From Amyelois transitella (taxonomy: Eukaryota > Arthropoda > Insecta > Lepidoptera > Pyralidae), in the NCBI RefSeq assembly GCF_032362555.1, contig NC_083530.1, positions 1,146,001-1,210,000 on the forward strand: DNA of 64,000 nucleotides, given 5' to 3'. The number at the start of each line of letters is the position of its first letter. Position 1 is the first letter of the stretch. Shown here piece by piece: positions 22,801-34,800 of this stretch. The position numbers and the translations under genes were made by a program. The notes beneath the pieces are model-generated. The model had not been told where the DNA came from. It did no database searches and saw only the letters and a list, made by a program, of their open reading frames with translations.

Positions 22801-25800
22801 ACTATTTGGAGATTGCGTGCGCCATCTCGCTTATCACCAGGATGATTGAGGTCAAGCGCACTTAAATTGAATAGAATAGATTTATTTTCAAAACTGGATA
22901 CAAGGTATCACTTATTGACGTCACATCACTTGAAACTAATTATAAGCGCACGTGTAGAAGAAGCGGCGGAACAAACTTAATTGTAATGTAATAGTACTTA
23001 ATTGAATTGTAATTAATTTTTTTTATAATTTAACACAAAAAAAATAACGGCCTCTGTGGCGCAGCGGTAGTGCACTTGTCTGTGTCACCGGAGGTCCCGG
23101 GTTCGAATCCCGGCCAGGGCATGATGAGGAACGAACTTTGACTGATTGTCCTGGGTCTTGGATGTTTATCTATACAAGTATTTATTATAAAATATAGTAT
23201 CGCTGAGTTAGTATCTCGTAACACAAGTTTCGAACTTACTTCGAGGCTAACTCAATCTGTGTTATTGGTCCAGTATATATGTTACAGATAAAACTAGTTT
23301 TTAGTTAAAACGCGTTTTCCCTAGTTAGAACTAGTTTTTACTAAATGCCTTTGTTAAAACTAGAATTAACTAATGCTCAAAATTAAATATCAGTTAGAAG
23401 GAGTTCTGTCTAGACGCGTTTTTCCGAAGAGAGCCAGTTAAAACTGTTCCGACCAAGGTCAAAAAGGTGTCTCTGCAAGAAAAATGGTTGCCTTTGTAAC
23501 ACAAAGTGCCACGAGAGTTTGTCTTGTAATAACAAGTAGATCCTCATCCTTTTTATAAATTAAAAGATTGTTTAATTTTTCTATTGTATTTAGTTTTAAC
23601 TGGCTCTCTTCGGAAAAACGCGTGTTGTCTAGACAGAACTCGTTCTAACTGATATTTAATTTTGAGCATTAGTTAATTCTAGTTTTAACAAAGGCATTTA
23701 GTAAAAACTAGTTCTAACTAGGGAAAACGCGTTCTAACTAAAAACTAGTTTGAACTGTAACATATATATTATATATTTAATATATTATAATTTGCAGATG
23801 GGAAATAGAAAGGAAACTGCGTTTGGCGAAACGCAACGCCGCTGAGCGTTCAGCGTCCCCTGGGGAGATCGCAAGGAGGAGGGAGGCTAGAAAGAGACGG
23901 AAAGCCATCAGGGACTCTAGGCAGAAGGAGAGAATGAGACAGGAGAAGAAGGGTGAGTTTGTTTATTAACATCTTTAATGATGAGCCGTCAAATTACGGA
24001 TTTTATCTTATTTTTGAAAGTTGCACCTCTCCTTGGGAGATAGGCAGGAGGAAGGAGGCTAGAAAGAGACGGAAAGCCATCAGGTACTCGAGGCAGAAGG
24101 AGAGAATGAGACAGGAGAAGAAGGGTGAGTTTGTTACATACATATATGGTCACGTCTACATCCCTTGCGGGGTAGACAGAGCCAATAGTCTTGAAAGACT
24201 GAACGGCCACGTTTAGCCACTTGGGCCAATTATAGAATTGAGATCCAAACAGTGACAGGTTTCCAGCCCATCGCCCAAAAAAGAATCCCAAGTTTGTGAG
24301 CCTATCCCTTAGTCGCCTTTTACAACATTCATGGTAAAGAGATGGAGTGGACCTAATCTTTTTTGTATTGATGCCACACGGTTGTTCTTTTAGTTTCTTT
24401 ACTAACATCTTTAGTAATGAGCCGTCAAATTATGGTATTTATCTTATGAAAGAGAAGCTAGGCGAGAAAGAGACGGAAAGCCATCAGAGACTCGAGGCAG
24501 AAGGAGAGAATGAGACAGGAGAAGAAGGGTGAGTTTGTTTATTAACATCTTTAATGATGAGCCGTCAAATTATGGTATTTATCTTATGAAAGAGAAGCTA
24601 GGCGAGAAAGAGACGGAAAGCGAACAGATACTCGAGGCAGACGGAGAGAATGAGACAGGAGAAGAAGGGTGATATACATTTGTATTTTGTGCAATGAAGT
24701 TTAAAGTGCCGTGTGGTTCCCGGCACCAATACAAAAAAGCATAGGACCACTCCATTTCTTTCCCATGGACGTCGTAAAAGGCGACTAAGGGATAGGCTTA
24801 CAAACTTGGGATTTCTTTTTAAGGCGATGGGCAAGCAACCTGTCACTATTTGAATCTGAATTTTATCTTAAAGCCAAATAGCTGAACGTGGCCTAAGTGG
24901 CAGTCTTTGCAAGACTGTTGGCTCTGTCTACCCCGCAAGGGATATAGACGTGATTGATGTATGTATATATGTTTGGTCCAAAGGTTCGACCGGCAGAGAA
25001 GTGCCTTGTGGTTTTAAGTCCACCTGTTGTCAACTTTTTACATGCACAAAGTTTGAATTAATTAATACTAATATTATAAAGCTGAAGAGTTTGTTTTGAA
25101 TGAAAAATTCTTTTTGCGTCGAATAGACCGTTTATCGAGGGAGGCTTTAGGCTATATAAAACATCACGCTGCAACCATAAGGAGCGAAGAAATAATGGAA
25201 AATGAGAAGAAAAATAAATAATAGTTTAAAAAAACTAAAAAACTACGCTTTTATTGCTAATCAAACTAAAAAATAGAAAATAAAAATTAATGACAAAGGA
25301 ATTCAGTAGTAGCAAGTCGAACAATCAGTTATAGTCAGTTGTAGTAGTAATTACCTCGGATTAAAATTATAACAAAATTAAATTTATAAACAAAACAATT
25401 TAAATCAGAGTAAAAAGCGTAGTGTATTTTTGTAAATTTAGTTGTTCAATTTTCATTTATTACTTTTGTTTTATTACTTATATATTTTTTATTGTTTTAA
25501 AATATTCTACTAATTCTACTATGGTTTCTAATGGTAATTCTAAATGGAGCAATGCGATGAAATAAAGAAGCCTCAGGTTAATAGTAACATTATATGGAAA
25601 TATATTACATCTCTTTTTGACTCATTATACGTCAGAACTTCTTGGTTTCTTGTATGGAGATTACTGGCACTGGTGCTATCTCTGTCTCTCTTACTCTCAT
25701 ACGAAGGATCTAAAAATGAATTTATTAATCCTGGCAGTTTTAATAAGGATTATGAGAAACTCTTATCAAAATATTGCATTGTCATCGGTCCTTGATACGT

Positions 25801-28800
25801 GTGCAAAGTTCCAAGTTGATCAGACGTTTAGAAATCAGTGAAAATTAAGCTCAAAGATTCCGTTACATACATACATACATACATACATACAACCCAAGCT
25901 AATAAAAGCGTAGTAAAAACCGGGGGAAACTTATTCATCCTTGAGGGCTTCAATGATGCCCATAATAACTATTACACGCGGACGAAGTCGCGGGCACAGC
26001 TAGTTCAAATAAAGAGGAAACTGTGCCAACGTTTATATTATGACACTCCTACTATCAATTGTGTGTTTAAACATACATACATACATACATACATAAGTAA
26101 GTAAGGACTGACATCCAAATATTTGTAGGCAGAATGCATGTACTTAATTATATCGTGACCATCTGATTGTAAAAATTGTATTCTAACAAATAAATTCTAT
26201 CATTAACCCGTACAACTACGATACGTGGCCACACAGTGTTTTCAAGGCCATTGGCTCTGTCCTCCCCGCATGACGTGATAATATGTATGTATGTATAGCA
26301 TTTAAATAGACTTAAAAACTTTGTCATCATTGTGTTGGTAAAAAACATACATACATATAATCACGTCTATATCCCTTGCGGGGTAGACAGAGCCAACAGT
26401 CCTGAGCGGACTGATAGGCCACGTTCAGCTATTTGGCTTTAAGATAGAATTGAGATTCGAATAGTGACAAGTTGCTAGCCTATCGCCTAAAAAAAGAATC
26501 TCAAGTTTGTAAGCCTATCCCTTAGTCGCCTTTTACGACATCCATGGGAAAGAGATGGAGTGGTCCTATTCTTTTTTGTATTGGTGACGGGAACCACACG
26601 GCAAAAAAAATTGTTTTTTTGTTCTCTTAATATCAGAATCATACAGGGTGACATTTAAAACAACTGCATTCTTTTAAACATAGACTATACCCATGCTTCT
26701 GAGCTGTTTGAGCCTTTTTTTATTTAAATTAAACGTCATCATTTTCACATTTAAAACACCCTCAAAAACCCTACGTCACACGCTTTATTAAAGACCAATA
26801 CTACAAAAAGAAATTAAAACTAAACATGTAAATATATTCATCCTTGAGGGCTTCAATGATGCCAAAAATAACTATTACACGCGGACGAAGTCGCGGGCAC
26901 AGCTAGTTCAGATAAAGAGGAAACTGTGCCAACGTTTATATTATGACACTCCTACTATCAATTGTGTGTTTAAACATACATACATACATACATAAGTAAG
27001 TAAGGACTGACATCCAAATATTTGTAGGCAGAATGCATGTACTTAATTATATCGTGACCATCTGATTGTAAAAATTGTATTCTAACAAATAAATGATTTG
27101 ATTTGATTTGATAAGTAAATGCTTTATCACTACATAGTATAAAACAAAGTCGCTAATTTACTCTGTTTGTCTGTATGCTTAAATCTTTAAAATTACGCAA
27201 CGGATTTTGATGCGGTTTTTTTGTAACAGGTAGAGTGATTCAAGAGGAAGGTTTCCATGTATATTTTTTTCCGAATTTTGCACCCGTGCGAAGCCGGGGG
27301 CGGGTCGCTAGTTGTTCACTTAAGGAGCACAGCACATAGTTAATATATATTGTGTTGTTTCAGAGCCGGAAGTGGAAAAGCAGAAGGAACCGGAGAAGGA
27401 GAAGGAACAGCCACCGCCCAGCCCCGGGGAGATACTGGACGACCAGAAGGATATGGGTGAGCGTCATCAATTAATTACAAAAGTACTCGATACAGTCACG
27501 TCTTTGTCTCTTGCGGGGTAGACAGAGTCAGTAGTCTTGAAAAGGCACAAAAGCCACTTCCGGTGTAGATACATATGTACATATAGTCACGTCTATATCC
27601 CTTGCGAGGTAGACAGAGTCGGGGAGATACTGGACGACCAGAAAGATATGGGTTAGCGTTCAATTAATTAGAAAAGTACTAGATACATATATAGAGTGAG
27701 AGATCACTATTTGACTCTCAATTCTATCATAAACCAGTATAGCTACGATATGTGGGCTCACAGTGTTTTCAAGACCAATGACTCTGTCCTCCCCGCATGA
27801 CGTGATAATATGTATGTATGTGTAGCATCATAAACAGACTTAAAAACTTTGTCATCATGGCGTTGGTAAAAATATATATATATTTTTGTTCTCTTAATAT
27901 CAGAATCATACAGGGTGACATTTAAAACAACTGCATCCTTTTAAACATACACTATACCCATGCTTCTGAGCTGTTTGAGCCTTTTTTTATTTAAATTAAA
28001 CGTCATCATTTTCACATTTAAAACACCCTCAATAACTACGTCACACGCTTTATTAAAGACCAATACTACAAAAAGAAATTAAAACTAAACATGTAAATAT
28101 GTGTGAAAAATAAATTATTTTTCTAGTATTAAGATCAAGTAAAGTACAGAGTTGTCGAGATCGCTCAGCTGAATGAATTGTGTCGTTGACCTCTGAATCT
28201 TACGCGTCGCTTTTCCGCCGGCCGGGGTGATATGACGTATTTAGGATCGTGGATTTTGATACTTTTATTTTTTTCATACTTTCTGAAATATGAACCGATA
28301 TTTTTCTTTTAACGTTTTTAAATATCCTTTAGATTAGTACACTTAACAGTTAAATTTATGCAGTTGAATTAAAAGTCACCCTGTATAAACAGACTTAAAA
28401 ACTTTGTCATCATTGCGTTGGTAAAAATTTTTTTTTTTGGTTCTCTCAATCACAGAATCATCGGAACGTTCCGTTTCACCGTTGTTCGGTGCCAAAACCG
28501 AGAGAAAACGGAACGTGGACGACAGGAGGCAGAACGCCATGGCCGCGCTGAGGGCGCAGAGAGACGCCAAAGCGACCAGGGTGGAGCACAAGCAGAAGAA
28601 GATGCAGATGGAGAAGAAGGATAAGGACGATGATGACGTGAGTGTTGAAAAAAAAATTAAAAAAAAAATTTTTTTTTTGTTAAAAAAATTTAAATAAATT
28701 TTTTTTTACATCTTCTTGGGCTTAGAAAATGGTCATGAAGAAACGTAATGACGGCTATAGTGTAAGTGGATTGAAAAAGAAAACAAATTGCTGATGTATG

Positions 28801-31800
28801 CGGGAAGCGTCGCAAGTAAATGAGTCACTAACTATCCCATCGGGGAAGAAGCGTGATTTTGTATATGTATGCAACACACACAGACTGTCACGTCTTTATC
28901 CTTTACGGGATGTACAGAGACTACAGTCTCTAAGACTGAAGTGCCACGTTCAAATATATGAATGTATAATACTGTATATATAAGTAACGCTATGGCCGCC
29001 CTGAGGGCGCAGAGAGACGCCAAAGCGACCAGGGTTGAGCACAAGCAGAAGAAGATGCAGATGGAGAAGAAGGATAAGGACGATGACGACGTGAGTGTTG
29101 AAAAAAAATTGAAAAAAAAAATTATTTTTTTTTTTTTTTTAAATTAAAAAAAATTTTTTTACTTCTTGGGCTTAGAAAATGGTCATGATGAAACGGAATG
29201 ACGGCGATAGTGTAAGTTGATTGAAAAAAAGACTACAGTCTCTAAGACTGAAGTGCCACATTCAAATTCACACAGCTAAATGTGGCCTTTCAGTATTTTC
29301 AAGAATGTTTATACTGTCTACGCCGTTGGGGATATAGACGTGACTATCATCTATCATCATATGTATGTACACACATACATATGGTCACGTCTATATCCCT
29401 TGCGGAGTAGACAGAGCCAACAGTTTTGGCTTAATGACAGATTTGAGATTCAAACAGTGACAGGTTGCAAGCCCATCGCCTAAAAAAGAATCCCAAATTT
29501 GTAAGCCTATCCCTTAGTCGCCTTTTACGACACCCATAGGAAAGAGATGGAGTGGTCCTATTCTTTTTTGTATCGGTGCCGGTAACCACACGGCACATAT
29601 ATGTATGTTGTTGTTAAGACTTACTCAAATATCTGTTCCTAGGATGCGGACGCGGAAATAATAGGCGGTTCAAGCAAACAGAGTGTCAAGTTGAAAGCTT
29701 CGGATATATATTCAGACGATTCCGGCTCGGATTCCGACGATAACAAGTCTGCAGGTTCGTAAGTTTTTTTGGGGTTAACTTAACTACATAGATCCTACTA
29801 CTATTATAAAGGCGAAAGTTTGTATGGATGTATGGATGTTTGTTACTCTTTCACGCAAAAACTACTGAACCGATTACCATGAAATTTGGTATGTAGGTAG
29901 CTGAAGACCCAGAATAACACATAGGCTACTTTTTATCCCGGAGTTCCCGCGGGATTGATAGGGTTTCCATGCGGACGAAGTCGCGGGCGGCCTCTAGTAC
30001 TTACATAAAATCACGCCTCTTTCCCGGAGGGGTAGGCGGAGACTACCTCTTTCCACTTGCCACGATCTCCGCATACTTTCTTCGCTTCATCCACATTCAA
30101 AACTCTCTTCATGCAAGCTCGCCGGTTTCGGGTACTCTCGACCTGACCCTTTACCAGGACGTCCTTAATTTGATCAAGATACGTTCGTCTACGATTGTGT
30201 ATTATTATTCTATACAATTTAATTTAATGCTAACACACACTCGTCCTGATCCCAGGTCGCCAGCTTGGTGTCTGCATTTATTACAGTAATTCTAGTACAA
30301 CAGTGCTACTTATTTCAAAAGAAATCTCTTCCAGTAGACCCGTAAGAGGAGAGATGAATTTTGGAGCGCTATGGCGTGTGCATAAATAACGTTTAACATA
30401 TTTATAACTAGCGACAGGTTGCTAGTCTGTCGCCTAAAAGAAGAATCCCATGTTTATAAGCCTATCCCTTAGTCGCTTTTTACCACATTCATGAGAAAGA
30501 TATGGAGTGATCCTATTCTTTCTTTTCAAATATATATATATATCACTCCATCTCTTTCCCATGGATGTGGTAAAAGTATATATATATATAAAGCCGGGGC
30601 GGGTCGCTAATATATGTATACTAGCGACCCGCCCCGGCTTCGCAAGTGTGCAAAATGAAAAAATTATACATAAAAACCTTCCTCTTGAATCACTCTACCT
30701 GTTACAAAAAACCGCATCTATAAAATCTGTTGCGTAATTTTAAAGATTTAAGCATACAGACAAACAGACTAAAATAGCGACTGTTTTATACTATGTAGTG
30801 ATATTAGTTAGTACAGACCAATGCTATCACAATGATCGTGACCCCAGGTCGCCGCACTGTGTAGTGATATTAGTTAGTACAGACCAATGCTATCACAATG
30901 ATCGTGACCCCAGGTCGCCGCACTGTGTAGTGATATTAGTTAGTACAGACCAATGCTATCACAATGATCGTGACCCCAGGTCGCCGCACTGTGTAGTGAT
31001 ATTAGTTAGTACAGACCAATGCTATCACAATGATCGTGACCCCAGGTCGCCGCACTATGTAGTGATATTAGTTAGTACAGACCAATGCTATCACAATGAT
31101 CGTGACCCCAGGTCGCCGCACTGTGTAGTGATATTAGTTAGTACAGACCAATGCTATCACAATGATCGTGACCCCAGGTCGCCGCACTATGTAGTGATAT
31201 TAGTTAGTACAGACCAATGCTATCACAATGATCGTGACCCCATGTCGCCGCACTGTGTAGTGATATTAGTTAGTACAGACCAATGCTATCACAATGATCG
31301 TGACCCCAGGTCGCCGCACTATGTAGTGATATTAGTTAGTACAGACCAATGCTATCACAATGATCGTGACCCCAGGTCGCCGCACTATGTAGTGATATTA
31401 GTTAGTACAGACCAATGCTATCACAATGATCGTGACCCCAGGTCGCCGCACTATGTAGTGATATTAGTTAGTACAGACCAATGCTATCACAATGATCGTG
31501 ACCCCAGGTCGCCGCACTATGTAGTGATATTAGTTAGTACAGACCAATGCTATCACAATGATCGTGACCCCAGGTCGCCGCACTATGTAGTGATATTAGT
31601 TAGTACAGACCAATGCTATCACAATGATCGTGACCCCATGTCGCCGCACTGTGTAGTGATATTAGTTAGTACAGACCAATGCTATCACAATGATCGTGAC
31701 CCCAGGTCGCCGCACTATGTAGTGATATTAGTTAGTACAGACCAATGCTATCACAATGATCGTGACCCCAGGTCGCCGCACTATGTAGTGATATTAGTTA

Positions 31801-34800
31801 GTACAGACCAATGCTATCACAATGATCGTGACCCCAGGTCGCCGCACTATGTAGTGATATTAGTTAGTACAGACCAATGCTATCACAATGATCGTGACCC
31901 CAGGTCGCCGCACTGTGTAGTGATATTAGTTAGTACAGACCAATGCTATCACAATGATCGTGACCCCAGGTCGCCGCACTGTGTAGTGATATTAGTTAGT
32001 ACAGACCAATGCTATCACAATGATCGTGACCCCAGGTCGCCGCACTGTGTAGTGATATTAGTTAGTACAGACCAATGCTATCACAATGATCGTGACCCCA
32101 GGTCGCCGCACTGTGTAGTGATATTAGTTAGTACAGACCAATGCTATCACAATGATCGTGACCCCAGGTCGCCGCACTGTGTAGTGATATTAGTTAGTAC
32201 AGACCAATGCTATCACAATGATCGTGACCCCAGGTCGCCGCACTGTGTAGTGATATTAGTTAGTACAGACCAATGCTATCACAATGATCGTGACCCCAGG
32301 TCGCCGCACTATGTAGTGATATTAGTTAGTACAGACCAATGCTATCACAATGATCGTGACCCCAGGTCGCCGCACTATGTAGTGATATTAGTTAGTACAG
32401 ACCAATGCTATCACAATGATCGTGACCCCAGGTCGCCGCACTGTGTAGTGATATTAGTTAGTACAGACCAATGCTATCACAATGATCGTGACCCCAGGTC
32501 GCCGCACTATGTAGTGATATTAGTTAGTACAGACCAATGCTATCACAATGATCGTGACCCCAGGTCGCCGCACTGTGTAGTGATATTAGTTAGTACAGAC
32601 CAATGCTATCACAATGATCGTGACCCCAGGTCGCCGCACTGTGTAGTGATATTAGTTAGTACAGACCAATGCTATCACAATGATCGTGACCCCAGGTCGC
32701 CGCACTATGTAGTGATATTAGTTAGTACAGACCAATGCTATCACAATGATCGTGACCCCAGGTCGCCGCACTGTGTAGTGATATTAGTTAGTACAGACCA
32801 ATGCTATCACAATGATCGTGACCCCAGGTCGCCGCACTATGTAGTGATATTAGTTAGTACAGACCAATGCTATCACAATGATCGTGACCCCAGGTCGCCG
32901 CACTGTGTAGTGATATTAGTTAGTACAGACCAATACCAACACAATGATCGTGACCCCAGGTCGCCGCAGCTCCAGCAGCTCGTCATCATCGTCGGCGGAG
33001 GAGGACGACAAGCGGCGGCCGCGCCGGCGCAGCGCCGAGCCGGAGCCGCGCTACGCCGACAGCCGCGACCAGATCAACAAGCTGCGGCTCAGCAGGTGCA
33101 GGCACACGCTTGGCCGGCTGGGAAAATTATACAATATATAGATTTAGCGCCGTGTGGTTTTCCACGGCGGCGATAATAGAAAAAAATATATATAAGATAA
33201 CTAGCTACATGTCTTTCCCTGTGGATATCGTAAAAGGCGACTAAGGGATAGGATTATAATCTTGGGATTGTTCTTTTAGGCGATGGGCTAGCGACCTATC
33301 GCTATTTGAATCTCAATTCTATCGTGAAGCAGAACAGCTGGCCACGTGGCCCATCAGTCTTTTCAAGACTGTTACAGTACTACCACTTTAATAAGTTACA
33401 CCGATGTACCTGCGCAGAAATCAAGTTTTGTCATGGCGCGAAAATATCTGCGGCAATCATAGTGCGCCATTTGAACGCGGGATCAAAACCGTTCGCTATT
33501 GTCTGATTGCGTACGCGCCATGTCTGGAGTTCGCTGGAGCGCCGATAATGAGCGAGATACACGACTCCTGTTGTTTTGGGATTTAAAATCCTATGTAGTA
33601 GCAATAAGTTCGTTATTTCACTAATGTTTTCATTCGGCCAGATTCGGCGGTCGGTGTACTATTCTACGCAGTCGAACAATGCCGATGTAACTTATAAAAG
33701 TGGTAGACCTGTAGTTCTGTCTACACTGCAAGGGATATATGTTTATCTCCAACATGTTTAAGGTTTCACATGTTTCTTATGTATTGTCGTTTGTCAACAG
33801 GTTTAAATTGGAACGACTAGTACATTTACCTTTCTTCGCTCGCGTTGTCACCGGCTGTTTCGTTAGGATCGGCATTGGCAATAATAACGGAAATCCTGTT
33901 TACAGGGTGAGTACATAATATTTTTAATGTTTTTTTAGAATAGAATAGATTTATTTTCAAAATTGGATACAAGGTATCACTTATTGACGTCACATCCAAA
34001 ACGCATGTGTAGAAGAAGCGGCGGAGCAAACTACACTGCAGAATTTTCATCGGACGTCAATATATCTTTTAAATCTAAATCATGGACGAATGCACATTGT
34101 CTACATTAAACAACATGTATGTTTAGATAGCTTGTTTTTTTTTTCATGTTTATAAAACGTGTTTGTGTGGAAACTACACGGCACATTTGTGTTGTGAAAG
34201 TGCCGTGTGAGAAATACACGGCGCTATTGTAACACAAATAATAATTTAAAAAAAATAATAGGGACCACTCCATCTCGTTTCCTGTGGATGTCATAAAAAG
34301 CGACTAAGGGGCTAATATAGGCTTATAAACTTGGGATTCTTCTTTTGAAGTGATGGTATTGTAACACAAATAATAATTTTAAAAAAAGAATAGGGACCAC
34401 TCCATCTCGTTTCCTGTGGATGTCGTTAAAAGCGACTAAGGGATATAGGCGTATAAACTTGAAATGCTTCTTTGAAGTGATTGGCTAGCAACCTTGAAAG
34501 GCAACAGTCTTGAAAACACTGATAGGCCACGTTCAGCTGTACGGCTTAATGATAGAATTGAGATTCAAATAGTGACAGGTTGCTAGCCCATCGCCTAAAA
34601 AAAGCATCGCAATTTTATAAGCCTATCCCTTAGTAGCCTTTTACGACATCCATGGGAACGAGATCGAGTGGTCATATTCTTTTTTGTATTGGTGTCGGGA
34701 ACCACACGACACTTGTATGTATGTATGTGTTTTTTTCATGAATATTGTTTGTTTTTTTTTGTATCAGGTGGCTGAAATAATAGACGTGTACGAAACGGCG

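Noticed and set aside
23049-23125. Functional tRNA gene
   Set aside because: A and B boxes are present, but the acceptor stem does not close and the sequence continues into a body shared by three copies, so it is a SINE.
25544-25795. An 83-codon frame inside the Helitron cargo
   Set aside because: No recognisable family, no splice signals, AT-rich, and inside repeated DNA.
28985-29147. An extra RTF1 exon
   Set aside because: The sequence duplicates exon 8 and keeps the donor, but it has no acceptor and would repeat a charged segment. It is treated as a pseudo-exon.
30802-32969. CRISPR-like array
   Set aside because: The units are directly adjacent with no unique spacers, in a eukaryotic intron. 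It is a satellite.
30798-33176. A 792-codon open frame of 22-residue repeats
   Set aside because: It exists only because the 66-bp unit is a multiple of three and lacks stops in one frame. It lies in an RTF1 intron and enters exon 10 in the wrong frame.
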